Position numbers and translations under genes: made by a program. DNA of 36,113 nt from assembly GCA_947478405.1 (NCBI GenBank), contig CANJVX010000032.1:1-36113 (forward strand). The letters are read 5' to 3'. The DNA comes from Beijerinckiaceae bacterium (GTDB taxonomy: Bacteria > Pseudomonadota > Alphaproteobacteria > Rhizobiales > Beijerinckiaceae). Shown here one piece after another: positions 16,576-25,308 of the stretch. The notes below the pieces were generated by a model. That model saw nothing but the letters and a program-made list of their open reading frames with translations. It did not search any database and was not told the DNA's origin. Position 1 is the first letter of the stretch. Every line of letters begins with the position of its first letter.

Positions 16576-17872
16576 GGCTGATCTCTCCCTTGGCATTGAT
16601 GCCCCATGACGTCAGACTGTTGTAATGCTGGTTCGGGAACCCGAATGGATTGGTCACCGGCTTTTGCGTCACGCCGCGCTCGCGCACAAATTCATCGCGC
16701 GTGGGCTGGATATTTCCACCATCATCCACCGCGCGACTGGAGAGCACCGCAGGCTGACCGTTCCATCGCCAAGGTATGGTGAAGCGCGTGAAAGCCTTGT
16801 GCATGGTCGGGCCTTGCACGGCTGCATCCGCCCAAGTCCTGCCACCATCGGCCGTCACTTGCACACGCTCAATGCGGCCTGCACCTGAATAGGCAATGCC
16901 CGAGATTTCATAATAGCCCGGCTCATTCAGCTTCATGCCGAAAGACGGATGGGTGATGAAGCTCTTCACTTCATTAACGAAAAAAAAGCGATAGGCCTTT
17001 GCATCAGGCAGAAGCGGCGAGTAATTGCGCGCCTCATAATAGGTAAGTGCAGGCTGATCGACGATTTTGATGCGCCGAACATATTTGATGTTCATATTGC
17101 CTTCCCAACCGGGAAGCAGCAGACGCACCGGATAGCCCTGCTCGGCCATCAAGCGCTCGCCATTCTGGAAGAGCACAAGGATGGCATCATCCAGCGCTTT
17201 CTTGAGCGGCACAGACCGCGTGATCGCGGCCGTATCAGCGCCCTCGACCAGCATCCATTTAGCCTTGGGGTCTATGCCCACTTCATCGAGCACGGCCGAT
17301 AGCGGCACGCCCGTCCATTCCGCATTGGAGACGAGACCATGCAACGATTGCAGATTGGCCTGCACGGGTTCGTTGGAGAAAAGTGCCGCCGAATTGCCGC
17401 CGCATTCAATAAAAGTCTGGCGCGTCACCATGGGATAGCGCATCAGACGATCCATCGAGAGCACGATGGGCTGTTTCACCATGCCATGAATGACGAGCTT
17501 GTGCTGTTCCGGATCAATATCGGGAATACCATTGTGCAGAATGGTAAAATGCAAATGGTTCGGCGTTATCTGGCCGTTCAGCAAATGATGTGGCGTGCGC
17601 GCATGTTGGGTACGCGGCTCACCCTTCGGATTGGTGAGAATGCGCGCCGTATCTTTTTCATGCTTCGTTCGCCGCCCCATGGCTTCAACAGTCGTGCCTT
17701 GATAGCGGCTCCATTCGGGCTCTTTCAACGGTTCAGCGGATGCGCCATGCGTGGCAACGAGCGTGCTGGCTGCCCCAGCCATAGCCACGCCGCCACGCAG
17801 CAGAAGACGGCGGCTCAGCAAGCCATTGCCTGCAACCTCGTCGAGGGCGGTGATGTCATTTTTCTTGGTCAT
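16562..17872 (-). CDS. soxC: SoxC-like sulfite/sulfane dehydrogenase, molybdopterin subunit
   Basis: This periplasmic molybdenum enzyme of the sulfite oxidase family has 436 residues. The N-terminus has a Tat motif (L-S-R-R-L-L-L-R-G-G, RR at 21-22) and a hydrophobic core. The Mo-ligating cysteine is C157 in F-I-E-C-G-G-N-S. R-L-L-L-P-G-W-E-G-N-M-N-I-K-Y-V-R-R follows in the molybdopterin domain, and a C-terminal dimerisation domain has G-A-G-R-I-E-R-V-Q-V-T-A-D-G-G-R-T-W. ATG 17872 was chosen for its GGGAG leader and the intact Tat signal. No soxXYZAB genes are nearby, so it may act as a sulfite dehydrogenase rather than in thiosulfate oxidation. It is flanked by two cytochrome genes on the same strand. 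Confidence 0.92.
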   Translation of the reverse strand: MTKKNDITALDEVAGNGLLSRRLLLRGGVAMAGAASTLVATHGASAEPLKEPEWSRYQGTTVEAMGRRTKHEKDTARILTNPKGEPRTQHARTPHHLLNGQITPNHLHFTILHNGIPDIDPEQHKLVIHGMVKQPIVLSMDRLMRYPMVTRQTFIECGGNSAALFSNEPVQANLQSLHGLVSNAEWTGVPLSAVLDEVGIDPKAKWMLVEGADTAAITRSVPLKKALDDAILVLFQNGERLMAEQGYPVRLLLPGWEGNMNIKYVRRIKIVDQPALTYYEARNYSPLLPDAKAYRFFFVNEVKSFITHPSFGMKLNEPGYYEISGIAYSGAGRIERVQVTADGGRTWADAAVQGPTMHKAFTRFTIPWRWNGQPAVLSSRAVDDGGNIQPTRDEFVRERGVTQKPVTNPFGFPNQHYNSLTSWGINAKGEISHVYA

Positions 17873-17885
17873 GAAAATCTCCCGA

Positions 17886-18821
17886 TCAAGGTTCGAGCGA
17901 GCCCAGATAGGCCGCCATATTGAGCATGTCATCGACCGAGAGTTTGGCGACGATGGTTTTCATCGGCTCAACACTTTTACCAGCGCGATCACCGTTCTGG
18001 ATCATGAAAAGCTGACGCACGATGTAGGTCGGTGTGCGGCCAGCAAGACCGGGCAAATCTTTCGTGCCCTTGTTGCCCTCGCCATGGCATGAGGAACAGG
18101 CCTGCGCACCGCCCGCCTCGACCAGCGCTTTGCCCTTCGCGACAGAGCCCTTGGGTACAAAGGCTACAAAGCCTGACCCCGGATCCCGATTGAACAGCCG
18201 GTTCTCATCCTCGCCCACTTCAATGATGCGATAAGCCAGCGGCTCGAACACATGGTCAGGATGAATGGCGCGCTTGTTGCCCGCCGCGACATAGGTTTTT
18301 AAAACTGTGTCAGTCTCGATCACGCGGATCCAAGGGCGCGGCTTCAATGAGGCAAAATAATCAGCCGCCGCTTTATTCTCTTCCGGCGTGATGGCCTTGG
18401 CAATGGCCAGCATCGAGCCCGAGCCCTTGCGCGCGCCGGTCTTATAATCCTCGACCTGCTGCATGAGATAGGCGGCCGGCATGCCAGCCATATTGGCGCT
18501 CTCAGTATGGCCTGTGCCGGTCGGCAAATGGCAGGCAATGCAGGCGCGGATTTCCGGCGCGCGCCCATTGGATGCGACTTGCGGCATGGCCGGATGCTGA
18601 TCGGGATACCAATCGGGCGGATTATAGAGATCTTCAATCTGCGCACGCGTGTAAGTGCGGCTTGAGCCTGGTGCCGACTTCGGCTTGCCATCATCGGGTA
18701 CCATGGCCGGCTGGACTTTATCAGTGACTGGAAAAGCCCAATCGGGCTTGTCAGCGGCCAAAGCCGCGCTGCTGGCGCAAAGCGCCAAGGCCCCCAGAAC
18801 GCCCAAGGCGATCCTACCCAT
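17886..18821 (-). CDS. Di-haem cytochrome c (c4-like), first gene of the SoxC operon
   Basis: This exported 311-residue protein has a signal peptide (cleavage near A-A-L-A-A-D) and two haem c sites: C-I-A-C-H (C94, C97, H98) and C-S-S-C-H (C242, C245, H246). Each haem domain has a possible methionine ligand (M112 or M114; M287). This resembles c4-type and SoxD-like di-haem cytochromes but with a long linker (about 165-225). ATG 18821 follows GGGGGAG by 6 nt. The stop is 13 nt before soxC. It probably carries electrons between the dehydrogenase and a terminal oxidase. Which cytochrome is the direct partner cannot be told from sequence. Confidence 0.87.
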   Translation of the reverse strand: MGRIALGVLGALALCASSAALAADKPDWAFPVTDKVQPAMVPDDGKPKSAPGSSRTYTRAQIEDLYNPPDWYPDQHPAMPQVASNGRAPEIRACIACHLPTGTGHTESANMAGMPAAYLMQQVEDYKTGARKGSGSMLAIAKAITPEENKAAADYFASLKPRPWIRVIETDTVLKTYVAAGNKRAIHPDHVFEPLAYRIIEVGEDENRLFNRDPGSGFVAFVPKGSVAKGKALVEAGGAQACSSCHGEGNKGTKDLPGLAGRTPTYIVRQLFMIQNGDRAGKSVEPMKTIVAKLSVDDMLNMAAYLGSLEP

Positions 18822-19053
18822 GCATTTCTCCCCCAGAATCAGCTCTGTTTTTGACGAGCCGTTGAAGCCAAGCTTTTCATGCCTTGGTGAGCCCTTCAAG
18901 ATGGGATGAGAGGAAGCACTGCACCAAAAGCCTTCGTCTTTAGCAGGGGGCGACGCTTGCCAAATCAGTCCTCATGAAGGAGTTTAGCGGCCCGTTCGAG
19001 CCTCAAATGTCGGGCATGTTCGGGCAAGCTCTCGCTCTTTTAGGATTTCACGC

Positions 19054-20673
19054 GTGCCCACCTCTTCCGATCTGACGCGCCGCACATTGATGGCCGCCCT
19101 TGCCTCGGCCATGGCCGCGAGTCAGGCCTCGGCCCAGACCAAGCCCGCCAATGGACAGCCTGCGACCGCTGCGCCGCGCGCCGATACGCCGCGCTTTACT
19201 TATGAAGATGTGGTGCTGCGCGCGCGCGCACTCTCCGAGCGTGCCTTTGAACCGCGCGTAACGAAACTGCCGCCCGAAATTGAAGCGCTTGATTGGGACA
19301 ATTGGCAGCCGATCCGTTTTCGTGATGATCCCGACCCTATTCAAGACCCAAACAAGCGCGTGCATCTGGGGCTCTTCCATCTCGGCCATTTGTTCAAGAC
19401 CGAAGTGAGGATCAATATGGTCGTCGGCGGTGTGGCCAAGCCTTTCGACTACAACCCAAAAAATTTCGAATATCGCAATCCGGACTTCGGCAAGAATCTG
19501 CCGAGCGATCTCGGCTATGCCGGGTTCAAAATCAACTACCCGCTGAATACCGCACGCACATTCGATGAGCTGATCAGCTTTGTCGGCGTCAGCTATTTCC
19601 GTTTTCTGGGTCGTGACCAAAAATATGGCTTATCAGCGCGCGGGCTCTCTATTGGCACCGGCAAACTCGACAACAACGAAGAATTCCCCTTCTTCAAGGA
19701 GTTCTGGATCGAGCAGCCCGCACTGGGCTCTGACAAGATCACGCTTTATGCGCTGCTCGATTCACCCTCACTCGCGGGCGCCTATCAATTCGATATTTTC
19801 CCGCAAAACGAAACGGCCATCAATCTCACTGTGTCGATCTTCCCGCGGGTGCCGGTCGAGCGCATTGGGCTGGCGCCGCTCACCTCCATGTATCTTATGG
19901 GCGAGAATGATCGCCACATGAACGACCGCAACAAATATGATGAATTCCGCCCCGAACTGCATGATAGCGATGGCTTGCTCATCAATACAGAAAAAGGCGG
20001 CTGGATTTGGCGCCCACTCAAAAATCCCCAAATACAGGAAGTGCAGCATTTCTCTGTTGCCGGCCTTAAAGGTTTCGGCCTCATGCAGCGCGATCGCAAC
20101 ACGCAGCATTATTCCGATGTGGAACTCGCTTACGAAGAACGCCCCTCCTATTGGATCGAGCCCTCGCATGATTGGGGGAATGGCCGGATTGAATTGATTG
20201 AGCTGGCTACGAAAGACGAGACAGCCGACAATATCATCTGCTCTTTCCTGCCCGATACCATCTTGGAGCCCGGCAAACGCTTCACCTTCGGCTATCGCAT
20301 ACGCTCGATGCATGATGGTCTGTCGCTGCATAAACTGGGCTATGCACGCGATACCTATTCCGCACCGCCAGGCGCATTGGGAGCGGGCGAAAAAGCAGCC
20401 ACCGATTCACGCCGCTACATCGTTGATTTCATCGGTGGTGATCTCGCTTACTATCTGAAGTATCCGGATCTCGTGAAGATCGTGGCGTCGGCACAAAAGG
20501 CGCAGATGCAACGTTTCTTCCTTGTTCCATATCCGAAGATCAACGGCTTTCGTGTGATGCTCGACGTGCAGCACGAATTGGAAACCGTTGGCACAATGCA
20601 ATGTTTACTGCAGGTCGATGGCAAGCCCATCACGGAAAGCTGGCATTACGCCTTCCGTATTTATCACCTCTGA
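19054..20673 (+). CDS. Periplasmic glucan biosynthesis protein, OpgG/OpgD (MdoG) family
   Basis: The 539-residue product belongs to the family that shapes osmoregulated periplasmic glucans. The N-terminal L-T-R-R-T-L-M-A-A-L stretch (RR at 9-10) looks like a Tat signal, as in OpgD, with cleavage near A-S-A-Q. The body shows F-T-Y-E-D-V-V-L-R-A-R-A-L-S, L-F-H-L-G-H-L-F, the S-Y-F-R-F-L-G-R-D-Q-K-Y-G-L-S-A-R-G-L-S-I segment, and Y-L-M-G-E-N-D-R. The C-terminal Ig-like domain ends H-Y-A-F-R-I-Y. The start is GTG 19054, about 7 nt after TTAGGA. No glucosyltransferase opgH is adjacent. A REP-like element begins at the stop. Confidence 0.93.
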   Translation: MPTSSDLTRRTLMAALASAMAASQASAQTKPANGQPATAAPRADTPRFTYEDVVLRARALSERAFEPRVTKLPPEIEALDWDNWQPIRFRDDPDPIQDPNKRVHLGLFHLGHLFKTEVRINMVVGGVAKPFDYNPKNFEYRNPDFGKNLPSDLGYAGFKINYPLNTARTFDELISFVGVSYFRFLGRDQKYGLSARGLSIGTGKLDNNEEFPFFKEFWIEQPALGSDKITLYALLDSPSLAGAYQFDIFPQNETAINLTVSIFPRVPVERIGLAPLTSMYLMGENDRHMNDRNKYDEFRPELHDSDGLLINTEKGGWIWRPLKNPQIQEVQHFSVAGLKGFGLMQRDRNTQHYSDVELAYEERPSYWIEPSHDWGNGRIELIELATKDETADNIICSFLPDTILEPGKRFTFGYRIRSMHDGLSLHKLGYARDTYSAPPGALGAGEKAATDSRRYIVDFIGGDLAYYLKYPDLVKIVASAQKAQMQRFFLVPYPKINGFRVMLDVQHELETVGTMQCLLQVDGKPITESWHYAFRIYHL

Positions 20674-20762
20674 CCGTCATTACGAGCGACGTGAAGCAAT
20701 CCACAAGCCTCACGCGCGGTCTCTGGGTTGCCGCGTCGGGCTCCGCCCTCCTCGCAATGACG
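20674..20762. repeat. REP-like element, copy C (complete)
   Basis: The ends CGTCATTACGAG (20675-20686) and CTCGCAATGACG (20751-20762) are inverted repeats with one mismatch. The interior holds the GAAGCAATCCA and GGGTTGCCGCGTCGGGCTCC segments shared with copy A (306-390). It sits immediately after the glucan gene and 21 nt before the stop of the convergent DUF4340 gene. It probably folds into a long hairpin and may act as a bidirectional transcription barrier. Confidence 0.8.
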
Positions 20763-20783
20763 ATTGATGCTGCGCATCATTCG

Positions 20784-21800
20784 TCAGCTCTTGGCCTCTT
20801 GCGTCACATCCTTCAATGACCAGCGCAACATGTCGATTTCGTGCTGGGCAAGCTTGAAGTCATAGCCTTCCGTCTTGCGGCGGAAATCTTCGGCCTCTTC
20901 TTTGCCGACATCGCTCGTCACTTGTGTGGTGAAACGCACCCAGCCATCCGCCACGTCGCCAATCGCCGTATAGCTGATCGTATACCCCTTCCATGAGGTC
21001 ACGATCATCTGGCGGGCACCGTCTTTTGCATTACCTTCTGCCTTGCGCACATCCTGGAAGGAAATCGGATCGACCATAAAGCCAAGCCGCATCAGTTTCG
21101 AACCATCACCCGCACGACCCTCGGGGGCATTGGCGAGGGTGATATCATCGCCCTTCTTCTCGGCCTTGGTGATGATCTCATCGAGACCGCCGCCCTTGAT
21201 GGCGATGCCCGCCAGACTATCGCGCTGAATATTGATAAAATTGATCTCATACCAAGCCGCATGGGGCACAGGCACGCGCATCTGCCCGCGCACGAGCCAT
21301 GCCTGTTGCTGCTCGGGCAATTTAACGAAAGTGCCCCCACGTGCGCCACCCACCGTCGCATCGCTATTGCCCACTGTCAGAGCGACCAGAACATTGCCCT
21401 TCCCGTCGCGGAACGACATTTCGCGACCAACCGCTTCAGGTGCTGCACCGGGCTCCGCCAGACCAAGATCGGCCATGCGCGCGGAATCGGCGGTTTTTGT
21501 TTCTTCGAAGTTCAGCAACGTGGCGCTGCCTACCAGATCGCGAAACGCATCCGGCTTAACCGGATAGCCGCTTTCCTTGTTGTAAAATCCATCCTCACGA
21601 CGCTCGACCGTGAAGGAGCGTTCGAAATCGCGGATAGTGATGCTCATCACATCATTGGCTTTCTGCACCAATCCGGGGAAGAGCACTTGCCCGCGCTTGT
21701 CAGAAGCAAAGCCTTGCGGGCCCGATCGAAGGCTGAGTGCTGCCCCAGCAACACCCAAAGCGGCGAGAGAGGCGAGAATGCCGATCTGTTTCATATGCAT
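20784..21800 (-). CDS. DUF4340 domain-containing protein, last gene of a Gld-type ABC operon
   Basis: The 338-residue product has an N-terminal signal or anchor (I-G-I-L-A-S-L-A-A-L-G-V-A-G-A-A-L). The rest is a predicted periplasmic beta-rich protein with repeated V-x-x-I-T-I-x-x / F-x-x-x-R-x-x-x-G-(F/W)-Y units, the mark of DUF4340. ATG 21800 lies 7 nt after GGAG. The stop of the preceding gldG-like gene is 11 nt upstream, so it is the fourth gene of one transcript (ATPase, permease, GldG-like, DUF4340). DUF4340 proteins commonly follow GldG-like genes. The molecular role is unknown. The gene ends next to the REP-like element. Confidence 0.88.
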   Translation of the reverse strand: MHMKQIGILASLAALGVAGAALSLRSGPQGFASDKRGQVLFPGLVQKANDVMSITIRDFERSFTVERREDGFYNKESGYPVKPDAFRDLVGSATLLNFEETKTADSARMADLGLAEPGAAPEAVGREMSFRDGKGNVLVALTVGNSDATVGGARGGTFVKLPEQQQAWLVRGQMRVPVPHAAWYEINFINIQRDSLAGIAIKGGGLDEIITKAEKKGDDITLANAPEGRAGDGSKLMRLGFMVDPISFQDVRKAEGNAKDGARQMIVTSWKGYTISYTAIGDVADGWVRFTTQVTSDVGKEEAEDFRRKTEGYDFKLAQHEIDMLRWSLKDVTQEAKS

Positions 21801-21811
21801 CGGTTCACTCC

Positions 21812-23668
21812 TCAGGAGTCTATGCGCGGCAAAGCACGGCGGCTTTTGCGGAAGGCAAAGAGCAGCGCTAAAAATCCGACCAAGATAGGCACTCCAGCCA
21901 CGTTCACTGCGATCACTACATTTTTGATCCAGTCGACATCTTTGCGCAGTTCAAACTGCACTGCCCGCAATTCCTCGCGGGTCGCCAAAACATCTGTTTT
22001 GAATTTTTCAATTGTCTTAACCTGTTCAGGGGTGAGCACTTCCGTGCCCTTCTGGCCGCCTCGCGCCAGCTCCTGCAGTTTCTGTTCGGCATCCTTCAGC
22101 TTTTCCTGAAGCGACTGCTCCTTGGCGCGATAGCGCTGGTTGGCATCCTGCTCCTTCTGCTGGATCAACTCGAATGGACGCCATGACACGCCACGCCCGC
22201 GCAAATCCGCCAGCGCCACACCGCCTGCCATTTGCTCAATGGCATTGACGACGAAGTCCCCATTATTGGCGAAAGCCTGCGCCACTTCCGAGCCCAGCAT
22301 GTTGCGACGCTGAACCCAATTGCGATCCATCAACATGTCGGCGTCGCCCACGAGAATGACATTGGCCGGCTTACTGTTGCGCGCCAAAACCTCGCCCTTG
22401 GGTGTGACGCCTTCGGGAGCTTTCGGGTAAGCACTCTCAAGTGTACCGTTGAGACGAGCCGCAATAACGGGTGGCGACATAGGCGGCTCGATTTTCACCA
22501 GAAGCGCACGCAGATCTGCCGTGCGGTCTTTCAATTGCTCGACCGGCATCAGTCCGGCCTTGCGCGAAGCGGTGACGAGCGGGCGCAGGCTCACGCCAGC
22601 TTTCGCGCTTTCGAAAGAACCAGAGGTTGTCAGAACCATCGCCGAGAGCTGGGCGAGGATTGCATCATCCTTACGCAGACCCTCATCATGAACGGCGATC
22701 CAGGGCAGATTGCTCATGCTGGCCGGCCGACCATTGATCATGCGCTCCGTCTGCAAAGCAAAGCCCGGATCGGCAATAGCCTTGCTCGCGTCAAAGCGCA
22801 CACCCCAGGCCGCAAAGAGCTTTTGCAGATCAGACGACGTCTCAGCTGGCGGCTGGCCGCGCGGGCCAATCTGGCTTTCGGCATGCGGATCAACAAAGAT
22901 AAGCGTCGCACCGCCAGCCATCACCCATTGATCAATCGCGAACAATGTTTTCTCGGAAAGATTCTGCGGCTGTACAACCATGAGGACGCGCGTCTTTCCC
23001 GGAAGCTCCGTCACCTCTCCCTGAAGCGGCTGCACATCGAAAAATTGTTTCATCTGCACGAGAACTTGCTGCTCGCGCATGCCCAGCTGCGGATTGCCTT
23101 GCAGGTTCATACCATCGAGGAGCACCACAACAGCCTTACCCTTTCGGTCAAGCTCAGCCACCAGTCGCGTCAGATCATATTCGAGATAGGCTTCGCGTTC
23201 AGGCGAGAATGAACCAATGGTTGCTTTGCCCGTGGTCGAATTGGTGGCCGCCAAGCCGAAGAACAACCGATCGCCTGTTGAGGATTGAATCGGGCTGATA
23301 CCAAAAGCCACAGCGCGATCTTCTTCTTCTGAATAGGGCTTGGGATCGATCACCTCGATGATGATCTTGCCTTTAGAGGATGCGACATAAGAATCCAGCA
23401 TGGCGCGCACGCGCGATGCGAAGGCTGCGATCTGTGGGGCTTCGCGCGTCAGGCCTGAAGACATGAAGAAACGGAAGCGGATCGGCTCAGCGATTTCGCC
23501 AAGCATGGATTGCGTGCCTGCCGAGAGCGAATAAAGCTTCTGACTCGTCAAATCGATGCGTGCACCACGAAGGCTATTGGACGCGATAATGTTCACCGCG
23601 CCAAAAATAATTGCGCCGAGAAGTGAGGCGATAATGACGAGACGTCCGGTGGTGAAAGTCTTGTTCAT
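21812..23668 (-). CDS. GldG-like ABC transporter auxiliary membrane protein
   Basis: This 618-residue protein has one N-terminal membrane helix (about 9-30), a large periplasmic region of the ABC_transp_aux/GldG type, a coiled-coil stretch (about 500-560, rich in Q, E and K), and a final membrane helix followed by basic residues. The periplasmic part contains I-D-L-T-S-Q-K-L-Y-S-L-S, F-F-M-S-S-G-L, E-V-I-D-P, and a D-P-H-A-E segment. ATG 23668 was preferred to ATG 23674 because GAGGGA is 6 nt before it and directly abuts the other. The permease gene ends 10 nt upstream. In Bacteroidetes, GldG works with GldA and GldF in gliding and secretion. Its role here is unknown. Confidence 0.87.
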   Translation of the reverse strand: MNKTFTTGRLVIIASLLGAIIFGAVNIIASNSLRGARIDLTSQKLYSLSAGTQSMLGEIAEPIRFRFFMSSGLTREAPQIAAFASRVRAMLDSYVASSKGKIIIEVIDPKPYSEEEDRAVAFGISPIQSSTGDRLFFGLAATNSTTGKATIGSFSPEREAYLEYDLTRLVAELDRKGKAVVVLLDGMNLQGNPQLGMREQQVLVQMKQFFDVQPLQGEVTELPGKTRVLMVVQPQNLSEKTLFAIDQWVMAGGATLIFVDPHAESQIGPRGQPPAETSSDLQKLFAAWGVRFDASKAIADPGFALQTERMINGRPASMSNLPWIAVHDEGLRKDDAILAQLSAMVLTTSGSFESAKAGVSLRPLVTASRKAGLMPVEQLKDRTADLRALLVKIEPPMSPPVIAARLNGTLESAYPKAPEGVTPKGEVLARNSKPANVILVGDADMLMDRNWVQRRNMLGSEVAQAFANNGDFVVNAIEQMAGGVALADLRGRGVSWRPFELIQQKEQDANQRYRAKEQSLQEKLKDAEQKLQELARGGQKGTEVLTPEQVKTIEKFKTDVLATREELRAVQFELRKDVDWIKNVVIAVNVAGVPILVGFLALLFAFRKSRRALPRIDS

Positions 23669-23678
23669 GTTCATTCCC

Positions 23679-24413
23679 TCACGCGGCCTTGCGCGCATCG
23701 AGGATCTGGACATTGAGCCAGAGCGCGAAGGCGATGAGCGAGATAAAGAAAACCAGCGCCGAGGCTTCGAAGACGCCATCAGTGATGCGCTGAAAATGCC
23801 CAATGAAGGACATGGAGGCGATAACCTGCACGATAACATCGGGCGCCCAAGGCCGTACGGCCGCAAGCACAAGATCAAATCCGGCCATGACAAAGATAAA
23901 GCCGGCAATCACCGCGCCGATAAAGGCGAGCACCTGATTTTTCGTGAGCGCTGAAATGCACGAGGCAATCGCCAGAAAAGCGCCCGCCATCAACCAAGCC
24001 CCGATATAAGAGGCAAAGATGACGCCATTGTCGGGCGAACCAAGCCAATTGACTGTGATCCACATCGGCATGGTGATGACGAGAGCGAGACCCGCAAATG
24101 TAAAAGCGGCAAGCCATTTGGCGAAGACGAATTTCCACGGACTAACGGGCAGCGTCATAAGCAATTCAATCGTGCCCAAGCGACGCTCTTCCGCCCAGAG
24201 GCGCATCCCAACAGCAGGCATCAGCACCAACAGCAACCAAGGCTGCCAGGTAAAGAGGGAAGAGAGATCGGCCTGAGCGCGCTCGAAAAAACTCGAAACG
24301 AAAAACGTCATACCGGTTGCGACCGCCGCGAAGACAGCGAGAAAAACGGCCGCTAGCGGGGTTGCAAAATAGGCGGCAAATTCACGCCGGAAAATCAGCA
24401 AGAGGCTGCGCAT
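23679..24413 (-). CDS. ABC transporter permease, GldF-like
   Basis: The 244-residue integral membrane protein has about six hydrophobic segments and belongs to the ABC-2 permease type. The N-terminus (R-S-L-L-L-I-F-R-R-E-F-A-A-Y-F-A-T-P-L) is the usual cytoplasmic start of GldF-like permeases, and M-R-L-W-A-E-E-R-R-L-G-T-I-E-L-L-M-T-L-P is the conserved coupling loop. ATG 24413 was chosen because it lies 4 nt after the ATPase stop. The frame upstream overlaps that gene. It should form the membrane channel for the ATPase at 24418-25194. Confidence 0.92.
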   Translation of the reverse strand: MRSLLLIFRREFAAYFATPLAAVFLAVFAAVATGMTFFVSSFFERAQADLSSLFTWQPWLLLVLMPAVGMRLWAEERRLGTIELLMTLPVSPWKFVFAKWLAAFTFAGLALVITMPMWITVNWLGSPDNGVIFASYIGAWLMAGAFLAIASCISALTKNQVLAFIGAVIAGFIFVMAGFDLVLAAVRPWAPDVIVQVIASMSFIGHFQRITDGVFEASALVFFISLIAFALWLNVQILDARKAA

Positions 24414-24417
24414 TGTG

Positions 24418-25194
24418 TCAGGCTCCAGCCTGTTCGAGCGTAATATGACGGAAGGCATCTTCCAGCACTGTGGTTTTCACGAGCTGCGTAACAGAAGGAT
24501 CGCGATGGGGTGCATGCGCGAGAAAATCGGCAGGCGTTCCGTCGGCGAGTAATTTGCCGCGCGCAATCACGATGGCGCGTGTGCAGATGGCTTCCACTTC
24601 TTCCAGAATATGCGTGGACACAATGATAGCCTTGGTTGGCGCCAATGTGCGGATAAGCGCGCGCATTTCATGTTTCTGATTGGGATCAAGGCCATCGGTT
24701 GGCTCATCGAGGATTAGCACGTCAGGATCATGAACGAGCGCCTGCGCAATACCCACCCGACGCTTGTAGCCTTTCGACAAGGCCTCAATGCGCCGGTTCC
24801 AGACTTCTGCCAGATCAATACTCTCGACCAACTCAGCCAAACGGCGCTGGCCCTCCTGCGCGGAGAGGCCACGCATGCTGGCGACAAAGGCGAGAAAGTC
24901 GGCGACTGTCATATCAGGATAAGCGGGCGCCCCTTCAGGCAGATAACCTAGGCGGTTGCGCGCGGAAATGGGATCACGCTGGCTATCAAAGCCAGCAACG
25001 AAGGCATACCCGGAAGTCGGCTCAAGAAAGCCGGCAATCATTTTCATCGTTGTAGATTTGCCAGCGCCATTAGGCCCCAGAAATCCGACGACTTCTCCGC
25101 GTCCGACCGTGAAGGAAACCCCATCCACTGCCCTCACGGGTCCAAAGCTTTTGATCAACGCTCTCGTTTCCACGAGCGCTTGGCCGACAGCCAT
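24418..25194 (-). CDS. ABC transporter ATP-binding protein, GldA-like
   Basis: The 258-residue ATPase has Walker A G-P-N-G-A-G-K-S-T, Q-loop-type Y-L-P-E-G-A-P, an unusual signature L-S-K-G-Y-K-R-R, Walker B V-L-I-L-D-E-P-T-D-G-L-D, and switch histidine V-S-T-H-I-L-E-E-V. The L-S-K-G-(Y/F)-x-x-R signature and P-E-x-x-P-x-Y-P-x-M-T-V segment are typical of ABC-2 ATPases of the CcmA/GldA group. It is the first gene of the four-gene operon running to 20784. The substrate is not known. Confidence 0.94.
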   Translation of the reverse strand: MAVGQALVETRALIKSFGPVRAVDGVSFTVGRGEVVGFLGPNGAGKSTTMKMIAGFLEPTSGYAFVAGFDSQRDPISARNRLGYLPEGAPAYPDMTVADFLAFVASMRGLSAQEGQRRLAELVESIDLAEVWNRRIEALSKGYKRRVGIAQALVHDPDVLILDEPTDGLDPNQKHEMRALIRTLAPTKAIIVSTHILEEVEAICTRAIVIARGKLLADGTPADFLAHAPHRDPSVTQLVKTTVLEDAFRHITLEQAGA

Positions 25195-25308
25195 GATCTT
25201 CTCCCTTATGACCCGCTTGAATGGGGTCTTGGTCTCCCCGCCGCTTTCAGATGAAAACGACCAAGCCCATCACTTACGGAGAAATCATGGCTTTTCAAGC
25301 CCCTCCGC

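Noticed and set aside
22232-23212. 326-codon plus-strand frame opposite the gldG-like gene
   Set aside because: It lies wholly within the gldG-like coding region, with no motif and no ribosome site of note.
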